NCBI GenBank assembly: GCA_018400435.1
Contig: JAGYMW010000011.1
Coordinates: 1-40,707, forward strand
Length of the DNA stretch: 40,707 nt
DNA from: Bacillota bacterium
Lineage (GTDB): Bacteria > Bacillota > Dethiobacteria > DTU022
Direction of reading: 5' to 3'
The position numbers were made by a program, and so were the translations under genes. Positions 1 through 9,165 of this stretch are shown one piece after another. Below the pieces are notes generated by a model that worked only from the letters and a program-made list of their open reading frames with translations, was not told the origin of the DNA and ran no database searches. Each line of letters begins with the position of its first letter. Positions within the stretch are counted from its first letter, which is position 1.

Positions 1-19
1 TGAAAAAATTAAAGGATCG

Positions 20-56
20 AATAACCCGCTTATTTAAAACGGGTTATTCTTTTTTA
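20..56 (+). terminator. Intrinsic terminator of the gene left of the window
   Basis: A 9-bp stem, AATAACCCG (20-28) with CGGGTTATT (40-48), is followed by CTTTTTTATT. It closes whatever transcript enters from the left and separates it from the kinase gene. Confidence 0.8.
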
Positions 57-97
57 TTAAGGACAGTTGCTTTATAATATAAATAAAAAGACAGGTT

Positions 98-1054
98 ATG
101 ATTATGAATAATGAATTGTTTTGGACAGCGGATATAGGTGGTACAAAAATAATGCTCATGTTAATTGACAGGAAGAAGTCGGTATTGTTCAGGGAAAAAA
201 TACCGACTCCTTCCCGCCCAGAACCAGAAGCACTGGTGGAAGTGCTGAAAAAAGAAATATTATCTGTGGGAAAAGAAATAATTTTACCTGCAGGTGGCAA
301 AACCGCCAAGTTGGGCATTTCCATGGCTGGTTTTGTAGATCATAGGAGCGGTTTGGTTCATCAGTCACCCAACCTGGAATGGCACTCACCGGTCCCTCTG
401 GCCAGAATGATAGGCGAAGCAACCGGTTTGCAGGTTACAATAGAGAATGATGCCAATGCAGCTGTTGTTGGTGAAGCCTATTATGGCGCTGCCAGGGGAT
501 TTCAAGATGCCGTATATGTTACAGTAAGCACAGGTATCGGTGGAGGATTGTTCCTTGACGGGAAGTTATACAGAGGAAGCAACGGTTTTGCCGGTGAAGT
601 AGGACACATTAAACCTTTCGGGAAAAATAGAAGTTGTAAATGTGGAGGGGAAAACTGCCTTGAAGCCTGGGCTTCCGGTAGTGCCATTGCCTGCCATGGA
701 GCGGATCTTTTAGGAAAGGGCATCTCAGGCAGTGAAATTAAAACCGCGGAAGATGTATTTACCCTTGCCGACAGTGGGAATACTGTAGCCAGATCTATAA
801 TTCATTTTGCCGCCGACAATGTGGGGATCGGACTTTCAAATTTAGTGAATATCGTCAACCCGTCCTGTCTTGTACTCGGAGGGGGAATTGCCTTCAACCG
901 GGAAGATTTTTTGGAAAGAATAAGTAAAAAAATATTTGAAAATGCAATCCGTCCAGCCGTCAATGTAACTCCCCTGAAAATTGTCAGAGCGGAACTCGAA
1001 CCGGAAGCAGGTATCTGGGGTATCTATGCCTTATTGAGCGGGCAGGTAGACTAA
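98..1054 (+). CDS. ROK-family sugar kinase (glucokinase-like)
   Basis: The 318-aa protein has the usual length and layout of ROK kinases, which phosphorylate a hexose or amino-hexose with ATP in the cytoplasm. Seen in the sequence: the N-terminal phosphate-binding loop DIGGTKI (about residues 13-19); NDANAAVVGE; the STGIGGG segment; the ROK signature ending in EVGHIKPFG; and the zinc-site pattern CKCGGENCLE. The start at ATG 98 has only a weak ribosome site (GACAGG), and a second ATG six bases downstream is equally possible. A -10-like TATAAT lies at 73-78 without a convincing -35. The DedA gene follows after 4 bp, so the two are probably co-transcribed. Bacterial glucokinase is the most likely activity, but N-acetylglucosamine or N-acetylmannosamine kinase and a fructokinase cannot be excluded. 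There is no N-terminal HTH, so it is not a ROK repressor. Confidence 0.88.
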   Translation: MIMNNELFWTADIGGTKIMLMLIDRKKSVLFREKIPTPSRPEPEALVEVLKKEILSVGKEIILPAGGKTAKLGISMAGFVDHRSGLVHQSPNLEWHSPVPLARMIGEATGLQVTIENDANAAVVGEAYYGAARGFQDAVYVTVSTGIGGGLFLDGKLYRGSNGFAGEVGHIKPFGKNRSCKCGGENCLEAWASGSAIACHGADLLGKGISGSEIKTAEDVFTLADSGNTVARSIIHFAADNVGIGLSNLVNIVNPSCLVLGGGIAFNREDFLERISKKIFENAIRPAVNVTPLKIVRAELEPEAGIWGIYALLSGQVD

Positions 1055-1058
1055 TATT

Positions 1059-1814
1059 ATGGAAATTATTGAGCCACTTGAACATCTATATGAAATATTT
1101 GAACTGATGACGGCAAAATATGGCGTAATGGGGATCGCTGTGGCTATGTTTGCTGAAAGCGCCGGGGTCCCTTTTGCTTCGGCTGTTGTTGTTTTGACCT
1201 CCGGAACGATGATCCTGCGGGGAAGCGTTTCTTTCTGGTCAGTATTTCTGGCTTCGACAATAGGCATTACCACAGGCAGTATCTTCAGCTATTATGTGGG
1301 GATGTTAAGCGGTCTGCTGAGCAAGATTGTAAAAAAAGGGTACAAAAAAAGAAACGGGCAGAGAAAAAGCGATGACGAGACCTATGAACAGGTTAAAAAG
1401 GTTTATGTCAGGCAGCCGTCCAAACTGGCCATGCTGTGGGATAGATACGGCAATTTTTCTATTTTTATGGCGCAGCTCTGGGGAGTAACCAGGACATTTA
1501 TCTCTTTCCCCGCCGGAGCTATGCATATGAATATCTCTCTATTTATCATTTACACTTTTCTTGGCGGGGCAATTTACAGTCTTCTGGCGATAGCTTCAAG
1601 TCTGTTGCTTACCGGAACGATGGGATTCGCCATCAGGCTGTTACGAATGCTTTTCAATCTGTCTCCATGGATCCTGTTCATGGCAATTGGCTTGATTATT
1701 CTTCTGATATTCCTGTTCTGCATGATCAAAAATAAAAAATGGTTTTGCCAGTTCGTCGATGGGATCCGAATGAAAATATGGAAAGGTTTTCAGGGCAACG
1801 ATGAAGAAAATTAA
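1059..1814 (+). CDS. DedA/SNARE-associated (VTT domain) membrane protein
   Basis: The 251-aa integral membrane protein has the DedA/VTT pattern. An acidic E followed by GVPF lies near residue 30. A hydrophobic segment with glycines follows (GITTGSIFSYYVG), then a basic cytoplasmic stretch at about 85-120, then the second half with RTFISFPAGAMHM, the equivalent of the conserved R-x3-P-x3-G re-entrant helix. Two C-terminal membrane segments complete it. DedA proteins support membrane homeostasis and lipid-carrier flipping (undecaprenyl phosphate in some members). The basic insert is longer than in the typical 200-aa family member. The gene starts 4 bp after the kinase stop. The substrate is unknown. 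Confidence 0.8.
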   Translation: MEIIEPLEHLYEIFELMTAKYGVMGIAVAMFAESAGVPFASAVVVLTSGTMILRGSVSFWSVFLASTIGITTGSIFSYYVGMLSGLLSKIVKKGYKKRNGQRKSDDETYEQVKKVYVRQPSKLAMLWDRYGNFSIFMAQLWGVTRTFISFPAGAMHMNISLFIIYTFLGGAIYSLLAIASSLLLTGTMGFAIRLLRMLFNLSPWILFMAIGLIILLIFLFCMIKNKKWFCQFVDGIRMKIWKGFQGNDEEN

Positions 1815-1874
1815 CTTGACATATTGTTTTTGGAAACATTTTCATTTTTATATTCGAAAGGATAGTTCAGTTGA

Positions 1875-2129
1875 ATGGGTAAGAGAAAATTTAAACTGAA
1901 AGTCCATAGCGAACGCTGTAAGGAATGCGGTATCTGTTTTGCTTTCTGTCCGGAAAAAATACTTGAACCGGGCGAAGATGGAACTCCGGTTATGACCGAT
2001 CCGGATAAATGCAAAGGCTGCAAGTTGTGTGAGTATCTCTGTCCTGATTTTGCCATCGAGATTATTGAAGATGAAGATACGATGAATGGAAAAAAGAAAA
2101 CAAAAAATCCCGGAGGTGATGACCGGTGA
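1875..2129 (+). CDS. 2x[4Fe-4S] ferredoxin (KorD/PorD-like)
   Basis: This 84-aa cytoplasmic electron carrier has two complete CxxCxxCxxxCP cluster motifs: C15/C18/C21/C25 and C46/C49/C52/C56. The first reads CKECGICFAFCP, the style of the delta subunit of 2-oxoacid:ferredoxin oxidoreductases (OorD/KorD). No KorA/B genes follow, however. The next gene is a cobalamin-binding sensor whose GTG start overlaps this stop (GTGA), with its GGAGGTGAT ribosome site inside the ferredoxin frame. After the second cluster there is a charged tail of about 25 residues. A TTGACA hexamer (1816-1821) immediately after the DedA stop suggests a separate promoter, but no clean -10 is seen. A redox input to the downstream sensor is an inference from position only. 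Confidence 0.88.
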   Translation: MGKRKFKLKVHSERCKECGICFAFCPEKILEPGEDGTPVMTDPDKCKGCKLCEYLCPDFAIEIIEDEDTMNGKKKTKNPGGDDR

Positions 2130-3235
2130 TAGATGAGATCCTGGAAGAAACAGCCAGGTTTAAACCGGTGCCACTTAATGCTGCCATGGCCTACAGTGAA
2201 AACCGGGATATTTTGATTGAAGCAGTTAACGAAATTATGACAAAAAACGCGAACACAAAAAAGCTGATTGGCCGCAATCCTCTGTCTGTTATGTATGATA
2301 ATCATGAAAATCATGCCGCTTTTATGAGCAATATATTTAAGCTCAATGATTATGCATTGATGGCCAAGGTTGTTTTATGGGCATATTTCAGTTATCGGAA
2401 ACGGGGTTTTTCGGACGATTATTTCCCTGTTGCCATGGAAGCTTGGATAGAGGCAATTCACAGGGCAATTAGCCCGAATGAGGCCAGACCGCTGGTAAAT
2501 GTATATAGATGGATTATAAATAGACACAACCAACTGTTGCTCGCCTGTGATGAAGAGCAGGAACCACAGATGTTGATCAATAAACGCTGGAAAGAGTATA
2601 AGGAAAAATTTCTTTCTTCGCTGCTGAGCGGGGAATACAAACTGTCACAGCAGATTGCTCGAGAAACTATACAATCCGCAGACGATTTGAAAGATTTTTA
2701 TATGCAGGTGATTCAATCCTCACTTTACGAAATTGGCCGGATGTGGGAAAGCGGCGAGATCTCAGTTGCGCGGGAACATCTGGCATCGGCGATTGTAACA
2801 AGGGTAATGGCTTCACTTTACGGCCACTTTATCATTTTCGAAAAGACCAGGGGAAAAGCGGTCGTAACGGCAGCACCAAATGAGTTCCATGAAATAGGGC
2901 CGAGAATGGTTGCCGATTTGCTGGAGATAGATGGTTGGGATGTTGACTATACGGGAGCAAATGTTCCAGCTAAGGATCTGGTCGTTTTTTTGAAAAAAAA
3001 GAAGCCCTTCCTTGTTGCTCTTTCCATATCAATGCCTTTTAATATCGATCGTGCCAGAGAAACAATAGATTTGATCAGGGAAAATTCAAATTTAAAAAAA
3101 ATGAAAATTATGATTGGCGGGAGGTGTATCAGCTTCTATCCACAGATTGAAAACTATCTGGGTGCAGACGGAAGCGGTAAATCAGCAAAGGAAGCTGTAG
3201 AACTGGCTGCCAGGTGGTGGTCCAATGCTCAATAA
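2126..3235 (+). CDS. Cobalamin-binding sensor protein with CarH-type Wx9EH motif
   Basis: The 369-aa protein has three parts. Residues 1-150 are a helical domain I do not recognise (H60 and H63 in a DNHENH stretch). About 155-240 is a four-helix B12 cap with W207 and E217-H218, giving exactly W-x9-EH. About 243-365 is a Rossmann B12-binding domain with EFHEIG (253-258; H255 is the expected lower axial Co ligand), GANVP (278-281), SLS-like ALSIS (298-302) and GG (331-332). In CarH photoreceptors the Wx9EH motif caps adenosylcobalamin and marks light-sensing members. Methyltransferase corrinoid proteins usually have DxHxxG and lack this motif. There is no MerR-type HTH, so output is not direct DNA binding. 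The GTG start is set by GGAGGTGAT (2112-2120) and overlaps the ferredoxin stop. The 3' end overlaps the GGDEF gene by 11 bp. Sensor function is inferred. Confidence 0.85.
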   Translation: MIDEILEETARFKPVPLNAAMAYSENRDILIEAVNEIMTKNANTKKLIGRNPLSVMYDNHENHAAFMSNIFKLNDYALMAKVVLWAYFSYRKRGFSDDYFPVAMEAWIEAIHRAISPNEARPLVNVYRWIINRHNQLLLACDEEQEPQMLINKRWKEYKEKFLSSLLSGEYKLSQQIARETIQSADDLKDFYMQVIQSSLYEIGRMWESGEISVAREHLASAIVTRVMASLYGHFIIFEKTRGKAVVTAAPNEFHEIGPRMVADLLEIDGWDVDYTGANVPAKDLVVFLKKKKPFLVALSISMPFNIDRARETIDLIRENSNLKKMKIMIGGRCISFYPQIENYLGADGSGKSAKEAVELAARWWSNAQ

Positions 3236-4163
3236 AGAATTTTTTCGTCATAATTGCGATCCCTTCTTGAAATATCTAAATCGGGCAGGCAGTGTGGGAA
3301 TCGTAATAATGGACAGGCAGTTCATCATCACGGATTGTAATGATTACTTTTTAAGAATGATCGAAAATGATAACAGGCCCTGTGGAGATCATCTCTCAAA
3401 ATATCTGGCACATGAAGATAAAACTTTCATGAAGCAATTAATCCGTGAGGAAACAGACAGGATAAGGTTAACAATAGTCGGGCAAAAAGGCAGCCGCATT
3501 AGCATGTCAGGTTATTTTACCGAATTTGCAAGCGGTTATGTTCTTTTTCTGGAAAGGGCCTGGATTGAAGACGATGAAGTAATTAAAGAGATTTCCAAGC
3601 TTAACAATGAAATGGCAAATATGACCAGGGAATTGAATAAAAAAAATATTGAACTACAGCGAGCGAATGCCAGGATTAATAATCTCCTGCGCACAGACTC
3701 TCTAACAGCGATAGCTAACAGGCTTTACTTTATGGAATATTACAGCAAAATCTATGCCAGCGCTCTTCGACACGGTAATGCACTAAGTTTGATTATGGCT
3801 GATCTGGATTATTTTAAAAAGATTAACGATCAATATGGCCACCAGGTGGGTGACGAAGTGCTGGTGGCTTTTGCAACAATACTGAAGGAGAATTCACGTT
3901 CGGGAGATCTGGCCGCCCGTTACGGAGGAGAAGAATTTGTCGTACTGCTGATGCAAACAGATGCAAAAGGTGGCAAAAAACAGGCAGAAAGAATCAGGAA
4001 AAATCTGGAAGATAAAGAAATAGGGTCAAAAAAAATAAAAGTCACGGCCAGTTTCGGAGTAGCTGAACTTAAAAGTGGAGACAATATGGATGATTTGCTC
4101 AGGAAAGCTGATGAAGCTCTCTACAGGGCCAAAGGGCAGGGCCGTAACAGAGTAGTTGTTTAA
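3225..4163 (+). CDS. Diguanylate cyclase with PAS-like N-terminus (GGDEF)
   Basis: This 312-aa cytoplasmic enzyme should make cyclic di-GMP from two GTP. Residues 15-110 resemble a PAS fold (GIVIMDRQFIITDCN at about 25-39). Residues 115-155 are a charged coiled coil, KEISKLNNEMANMTRELNKK and onward. The rest is a GGDEF domain with an intact active site: D193 (metal, in MADLDYFK), GGEEF at 234-238, and an RxxD inhibitory site (R225-D228) exactly five residues before GGEEF. An active, product-inhibited cyclase is therefore expected. There is no transmembrane segment. The gene overlaps the B12-sensor gene by 11 bp, which suggests tight translational coupling and a shared signalling pathway. The PAS ligand is not evident. 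Confidence 0.92.
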   Translation: MLNKEFFRHNCDPFLKYLNRAGSVGIVIMDRQFIITDCNDYFLRMIENDNRPCGDHLSKYLAHEDKTFMKQLIREETDRIRLTIVGQKGSRISMSGYFTEFASGYVLFLERAWIEDDEVIKEISKLNNEMANMTRELNKKNIELQRANARINNLLRTDSLTAIANRLYFMEYYSKIYASALRHGNALSLIMADLDYFKKINDQYGHQVGDEVLVAFATILKENSRSGDLAARYGGEEFVVLLMQTDAKGGKKQAERIRKNLEDKEIGSKKIKVTASFGVAELKSGDNMDDLLRKADEALYRAKGQGRNRVVV

Positions 4164-4194
4164 TACATGAGCAGATCAAAGGAGCCCGTCAAAA

Positions 4195-5043
4195 GTGAAT
4201 CCAGAAAAATGGGAAAATAAAACAATAAAGAACAGCAGGGGATTGAAGTTGTCGGTTCTTTTAAGAGAGGCGGTATCTGTTCAATCAAGGAAAGGTCAAA
4301 AAAATTTACCCGGGAGACATTCATTTAGCAGGAGTAGCGACCGGCCCAGGAATCCTCTTGTTGTTGTCTGTCACGGATTTACAGGTTCAAAAGAGGGAAG
4401 AGGCAAAACGTTAGAAATGGGAGACATCATTGCCGGAATTGGTTTTGACACTCTTGCTTTCGATTTTGCCGGTTGCGGAGAGAGTGAAGGAGAATGGGCT
4501 GATATTTCACTGACGCATCAAATTGAAGATCTCGGGGCAATCGTAGATTGGGCTCTTGATGTAGGCTACAGGGATATTGTCCTGAACGGAAGAAGTTTTG
4601 GTGGAACAACAGTACTTTGCTACGGAGCAGAGGACAGCAGGGTAAATGCTATCTGTACATGGGCTGCCGTAGCATCGTTAACTAACACTTTCAACAGACT
4701 GCTTTCAACGAATCAAGCGATTGCGGCAGGAGAGGGGAAAATAATTGTTGAAGCTGAAGATGGTCAATACACGCTAAAAAAAAGTTTTTTTGATGATCTT
4801 AAAAAACATGATCCATTGAAAGCGGCTTCCCTGATATCGCCACGCAGTTTACTGCTTATTCATGGTTCGGCTGATGAATCGGTACCCTGTGAAGAAGCCG
4901 AATATCTTTTTCGGGCAGCCGGTGAACCGAAAAAAAGAGTTATTATTAAAGGGGCTGATCATCGCTTCAGCAACCATATTAGTGAAGTATGGTCGGTATT
5001 CTTCAGCTGGTTGGACAGTTTAACCGGTGAGTCAGTCGGATGA
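4195..5043 (+). CDS. Alpha/beta hydrolase (serine hydrolase/acyl-peptidase-like)
   Basis: This 282-aa alpha/beta-hydrolase has an oxyanion-hole HGFTGSKEG motif near residue 62. The nucleophile elbow is GRSFGG (Ser about 140), the acid is in HGSADESVP (about 223-231), and the catalytic His is in GADHRF (about 258). It lacks a signal peptide and is probably a cytoplasmic esterase, peptidase or thioesterase. The substrate cannot be deduced. Start is GTG 4195 behind AAAGGAG (4178-4184), 31 bp after the GGDEF gene, so it may belong to the same transcript. Confidence 0.82.
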   Translation: MNPEKWENKTIKNSRGLKLSVLLREAVSVQSRKGQKNLPGRHSFSRSSDRPRNPLVVVCHGFTGSKEGRGKTLEMGDIIAGIGFDTLAFDFAGCGESEGEWADISLTHQIEDLGAIVDWALDVGYRDIVLNGRSFGGTTVLCYGAEDSRVNAICTWAAVASLTNTFNRLLSTNQAIAAGEGKIIVEAEDGQYTLKKSFFDDLKKHDPLKAASLISPRSLLLIHGSADESVPCEEAEYLFRAAGEPKKRVIIKGADHRFSNHISEVWSVFFSWLDSLTGESVG

Positions 5044-5109
5044 AAAAGGATATAAAATAAAAATAAGACAAAGGTTGTCGGTTATTATATTGAAAAAGGA
5101 GTCGGCTGC

Positions 5110-6480
5110 TTGAAAACTGATCAGGGCAATACCCAAAACCGTTTGAACGGTGTGAAAAAGGTTAAAACTTATTTTATAGTAACTTATGGTTGCCAGATGA
5201 ATGAACATGATTCAGAAGTAATGTCCGCACTTCTGGAAGGCCTCGGTTTTAGCCCCGCAGAGGAACTGGAGAAAGCCGATCTGATTATTATCAACACCTG
5301 CGCAGTGAGAAAAAAACCGGAAGATAAGGTGGCGTCATTGCTTGGGAAACTGGCGCCACTGAAAAATATAAATAAAGATTTGATTATAGCGGTGACGGGA
5401 TGCATGTCTCAGCAGAGAGAAATGGCTGTCCATTTAAAAGAACGTTTCCCTTTTGTCGATTTGATCACGGGGACTCATGCTCTGCCTCGCCTGCCTTCGC
5501 ATATAACCCGGATCATGGAAATTAAACAGCGTAAGACTATAGTCGATATTGAAGAAGACTATGCTAAACGTGAGGGTTTGCCGGTAAAACATAGCAGTTT
5601 TTTCAAAGCCTGGCTCCCCGTTAATTATGGTTGTAATAATTTTTGTTCTTACTGTATCGTTCCCTATGTTCGGGGAAAGGAACGCAGCAGAAAGATGGAT
5701 CATATTATTGAAGAGGCAAAAATTCTGGCTGAAAAAGGTTATATGGAGATTACTTTACTGGGGCAAAATGTTAACTCCTATGGTCATGATCTGCCGGGCA
5801 AACCAACTTTTGCAGCGCTGCTTAAAGAAATGGATCAAATAAATGGACTGGCCAGGATTCGCTTTATGACATCGCATCCAAAAGACCTTTCTTCTAAATT
5901 GATTGAGACTGTAGCCAGGGGAGAAAAGATATGCGAACATTTCCATCTGCCCGTGCAATCCGGAAGCGACAGGATCCTGAAATTGATGAAGAGGCAGTAC
6001 AGCAGGGAAAAATACAGCAGCCTGGTACGAGAAATCAGAAAAGCAATACCAAATGTTTCTGTAACGACTGATTTGATTGTGGGATTCCCGGTCGAAATGG
6101 AAGACGATTTCCATGAGACACTGAGCCTTCTAGAAGAAATTCGTTTTGATAACGCCTTTTCTTTTCTTTATTCACCCCGTAAAAATACGAAGGCAGCATT
6201 GCTGAAAGAAGAGATAAGCCACCAGGATAAAGAGAAGAGGTTGGGAAAATTGAATAACCTCCAGCATCGTATAAGCAAAGAAGTAAATGAAACACTGGTT
6301 GGCAAAACAGTGGAAGTGCTGATAGAAGGTACAAGCAAGAACAATCCGGATATGAAGACAGGTCGGACGAGAACCAATAAACTTGTTCATTTCCCAGCTT
6401 CAGGGGAATTGACCGGGCTGCTGGTCCGTGTTGTGATCAAAGAAGCCCGCACCTGGGATTTGATTGGCGAAGTAGAATAG
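5110..6480 (+). CDS. miaB: tRNA-2-methylthio-N6-dimethylallyladenosine synthase
   Basis: This 456-aa radical-SAM methylthiotransferase adds the 2-methylthio group to i6A37 of tRNAs reading UNN codons. The N-terminal UPF0004 domain supplies three cluster cysteines (TYGCQMNEHD with C28, NTCAVR, GCMSQ). The radical SAM site is CNNFCSYC (C175, C179, C182), followed by VPYVRG. The C-terminal 70 residues form a TRAM RNA-binding domain ending in TWDLIGEVE. The start is TTG 5110 behind AAAAAGGAG. The paralogous RimO is also in this window at 33203-34600; the MNEHDSE and RGKERSR segments identify this copy as MiaB. The partner MiaA is four genes downstream. Confidence 0.96.
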   Translation: MKTDQGNTQNRLNGVKKVKTYFIVTYGCQMNEHDSEVMSALLEGLGFSPAEELEKADLIIINTCAVRKKPEDKVASLLGKLAPLKNINKDLIIAVTGCMSQQREMAVHLKERFPFVDLITGTHALPRLPSHITRIMEIKQRKTIVDIEEDYAKREGLPVKHSSFFKAWLPVNYGCNNFCSYCIVPYVRGKERSRKMDHIIEEAKILAEKGYMEITLLGQNVNSYGHDLPGKPTFAALLKEMDQINGLARIRFMTSHPKDLSSKLIETVARGEKICEHFHLPVQSGSDRILKLMKRQYSREKYSSLVREIRKAIPNVSVTTDLIVGFPVEMEDDFHETLSLLEEIRFDNAFSFLYSPRKNTKAALLKEEISHQDKEKRLGKLNNLQHRISKEVNETLVGKTVEVLIEGTSKNNPDMKTGRTRTNKLVHFPASGELTGLLVRVVIKEARTWDLIGEVE

Positions 6481-6525
6481 GATCGTTAAGAAATCCTTAA
6501 AAACTGCTTTGAAAGGAGACTTTAT

Positions 6526-9165
6526 TTGAGCCGCAGCAGCCCAATGATGGAACAATACCGTACTGTGAAAGAGCAGCACCCGGATAAACTGTTAATGTTC
6601 CAGGTGGGTGATTTCTATGAATTCTTTTTTGAAGATGCCTATACGGCTGCCCGGGAGATGGACATTGCCTTAACCTCTCGAGACGCGGAGAGTGAAAACC
6701 CTATCCCGCTTGCCGGTGTGCCGATACATGCGGCGGAAATATACCTGAATAGATTGTTAAGCAAAGGTTACCGGGTGGTAATATGTGAACAGGTGGAAGA
6801 TGCCGCCCAGGCAAAGGGGCTCGTTAAAAGGGAAGTAACGAGGATATTAACTCCCGGTACATTAACCGATCCCGAAATGCTAGAAGAGAGCCGCAACAAT
6901 TACCTTGTCGTAGTGGTAGGTGATGAGAGCAAGGGATACTATGGCCTCGCTGCGATTGATGTTTCCACAGGGACTTTTGAAATAACAGAGCAGATAGGAG
7001 ATGGAGCATGGGAAATTATTACCGATGAATTGACCAGGCTTCAACCTGCAGAGCTACTCTGTTCATCGGAAGAAATTAAAGCGGCCAGTAGAAATCTTTT
7101 CGGAAGCGGACATAACGGGTTAATCGATCTTTACAATCCAGTCACAGCGCCGGAGGAAGTACAGGAACTGGTCAGGGGGCAATGGGAAGAGGATAACTGG
7201 GGGAACTTGGAGCTTCATAATTATCCCTTTGCCGCTCAGGCAGCAGCAACGGCCCTGGTTTATTTAAGTGCGCTGCAGCAGCTGCCTGCAGGAGCTAAGC
7301 ATTTCCATCATCTCGATCTTTATTTCCCACGGGAGAATATGAGTCTTGATGCGACAACAGTCAGAAATCTGGAATTATGCCGCTCCCTCAGGGAAGGGGA
7401 AAAACAAGGCAGCTTGCTGGGTTTGCTTGATTACTGTGTGACGGCTATGGGCAAACGGTTGATGAGGCGATGGGTGGAACAACCACTGCGCAGAAAAAGA
7501 TTAATTGAAAAAAGGCTTGACGCAGTGGAAGAATTTGTCCGCAAACCTCTCCTGCGGCGGAAAATTTCCAGCATTCAGAGAGATATATTTGATCTGGAGC
7601 GTTTTTGCAGCAGGCTTTCTTATGAAAGAGTAACAGCCCGTGACCTGGTTGCCTTGAAGAACACCCTTCAATCAATAGAAAAACTAAAGGAGCAAACGGC
7701 CGGATGCGACTCAGAACTGACACGTAATGCCGGCCAGGGCATGCCATCTTTTAGAGTTCTAATCGAATTACTCGAAAAGGCACTGGTAGAAGATCCGCCG
7801 CTCTCTCTGAAAGAAGGAGGGTTTTTCAAAAAAGGATATGACGATGAAGTTGATCGCCTGCGTAAATATGCCAGGGAAAGCAGCGATATGCTCCTTGAAT
7901 TCGAGAACAGGGAGAAAGAGAGAACAGGAATCAAATCAATGCGGATCGGTTACAACCGCAATTTTGGCTATTATATCGAGGTGACCAAACCTAACCTTAA
8001 CCTGGTTCCCCCGGAGTATCACCGCAAGCAGACCCTGGTTAATGCCGAGCGATACACAACGGAAGAACTTAATACCATGGAAGAAGAGATTATCAGCGCC
8101 AGGGAAAAGATAGCTGCCCTGGAATATTCCCTTTTTGAAGACTTGAGACAAAAAATTTCCAGGGAATATACTGATAAACTTCTGGAGGCCTCTTTCAGCA
8201 CAGCGGTGGTCGATTGCATAAGGACTCTGGCTGAACAGGCAGAAAAAAATGATTACTGCCGTCCCTATTTCAGCAACAGTACGCAAATGCAAATCAAGAA
8301 AGCCCGTCACCCGGTCGTTGAACAAATGGTTACCGAAAGGTTTATTCCCAACGATATTAAGATGGACCAGCGTGAATTTTTATTAATTATTACCGGGCCC
8401 AATATGGCCGGCAAAAGCACTTATATTCGAAGCGCAGCCCTGATAGCCATAATGGCCCAGATGGGCAGTTTTGTTCCTGCAGAAAAAGCGGAACTGACAG
8501 TATTTGATCGAATCTTTGCCAGGGTTGGTGCAAGCGACGATCTGAGTCGAGGGCAAAGCACATTTATGGTGGAAATGAAAGAAACAGCCTCGATCTTAAA
8601 AGAAGCCACCCGTGATAGTTTAATAATCCTGGATGAAATTGGCCGGGGAACCAGTACTTATGATGGCATGAGTATTGCCCGCAGTGTTATTGAGTATATC
8701 GTTAAAAAAATAAAAGCAAAAACTCTTTTTTCAACCCATTATCATGAATTAACCACCCTGGAAGAAGAAATCGAAGGCGTAAAAAATTATACGATGGCTG
8801 TTAAAGAGAGGGGTAAAGAGGTCATCTTTTTAAGGCAGATCGTGGCTGGCCGGGCAGACAAAAGCTATGGGATCAATGTGGCCAGACTGGCTGGAGTGCC
8901 ACTGGAAGTACTTATTAGAGCGGAAGAAATATTAATGGAACTTGAACTGGCATCTTCATCCGCTTCCGAGAGGCAGCTCAGTTTGCTGCCCATGGTTGTC
9001 AACCCGGTAGAAAATCATAGCCAAGAACTTGAAATTGCTGATGAATTGAAAAATATTGATTTAGACAATACTACTCCGATTGAAGCACTGCATAAAATGT
9101 TTTCCCTGCAGCAGGCCCTTCTGGGTGATGATGAGCAGAAAACGGTGGGAGAGGAGCAAAGATGA
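6526..9165 (+). CDS. mutS: DNA mismatch repair protein MutS
   Basis: The 879-aa protein has the full length of MutS1, which recognises mismatches and small loops as a dimer. Seen in the sequence: the mismatch-wedge F-Y-E at residues 30-32 (GDFYEFF); Walker A GPNMAGKST at 624-632; Walker B with D703-E704 in DEIGRGTSTYDG; and the STHYHEL motif after it. The C-terminal region ends in the usual linker and helical dimer region. The TTG start at 6526 follows AAAGGAGAC (6512-6520). The stop overlaps the mutL start as ATGA, the typical mutSL coupling. No key residue is missing. Confidence 0.97.
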   Translation: MSRSSPMMEQYRTVKEQHPDKLLMFQVGDFYEFFFEDAYTAAREMDIALTSRDAESENPIPLAGVPIHAAEIYLNRLLSKGYRVVICEQVEDAAQAKGLVKREVTRILTPGTLTDPEMLEESRNNYLVVVVGDESKGYYGLAAIDVSTGTFEITEQIGDGAWEIITDELTRLQPAELLCSSEEIKAASRNLFGSGHNGLIDLYNPVTAPEEVQELVRGQWEEDNWGNLELHNYPFAAQAAATALVYLSALQQLPAGAKHFHHLDLYFPRENMSLDATTVRNLELCRSLREGEKQGSLLGLLDYCVTAMGKRLMRRWVEQPLRRKRLIEKRLDAVEEFVRKPLLRRKISSIQRDIFDLERFCSRLSYERVTARDLVALKNTLQSIEKLKEQTAGCDSELTRNAGQGMPSFRVLIELLEKALVEDPPLSLKEGGFFKKGYDDEVDRLRKYARESSDMLLEFENREKERTGIKSMRIGYNRNFGYYIEVTKPNLNLVPPEYHRKQTLVNAERYTTEELNTMEEEIISAREKIAALEYSLFEDLRQKISREYTDKLLEASFSTAVVDCIRTLAEQAEKNDYCRPYFSNSTQMQIKKARHPVVEQMVTERFIPNDIKMDQREFLLIITGPNMAGKSTYIRSAALIAIMAQMGSFVPAEKAELTVFDRIFARVGASDDLSRGQSTFMVEMKETASILKEATRDSLIILDEIGRGTSTYDGMSIARSVIEYIVKKIKAKTLFSTHYHELTTLEEEIEGVKNYTMAVKERGKEVIFLRQIVAGRADKSYGINVARLAGVPLEVLIRAEEILMELELASSSASERQLSLLPMVVNPVENHSQELEIADELKNIDLDNTTPIEALHKMFSLQQALLGDDEQKTVGEEQR

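Noticed and set aside
1816-1874. Full SigA promoter before the ferredoxin gene
   Set aside because: TTGACA is perfect, but no acceptable -10 lies 16-18 bp downstream, so it is only mentioned with the gene.
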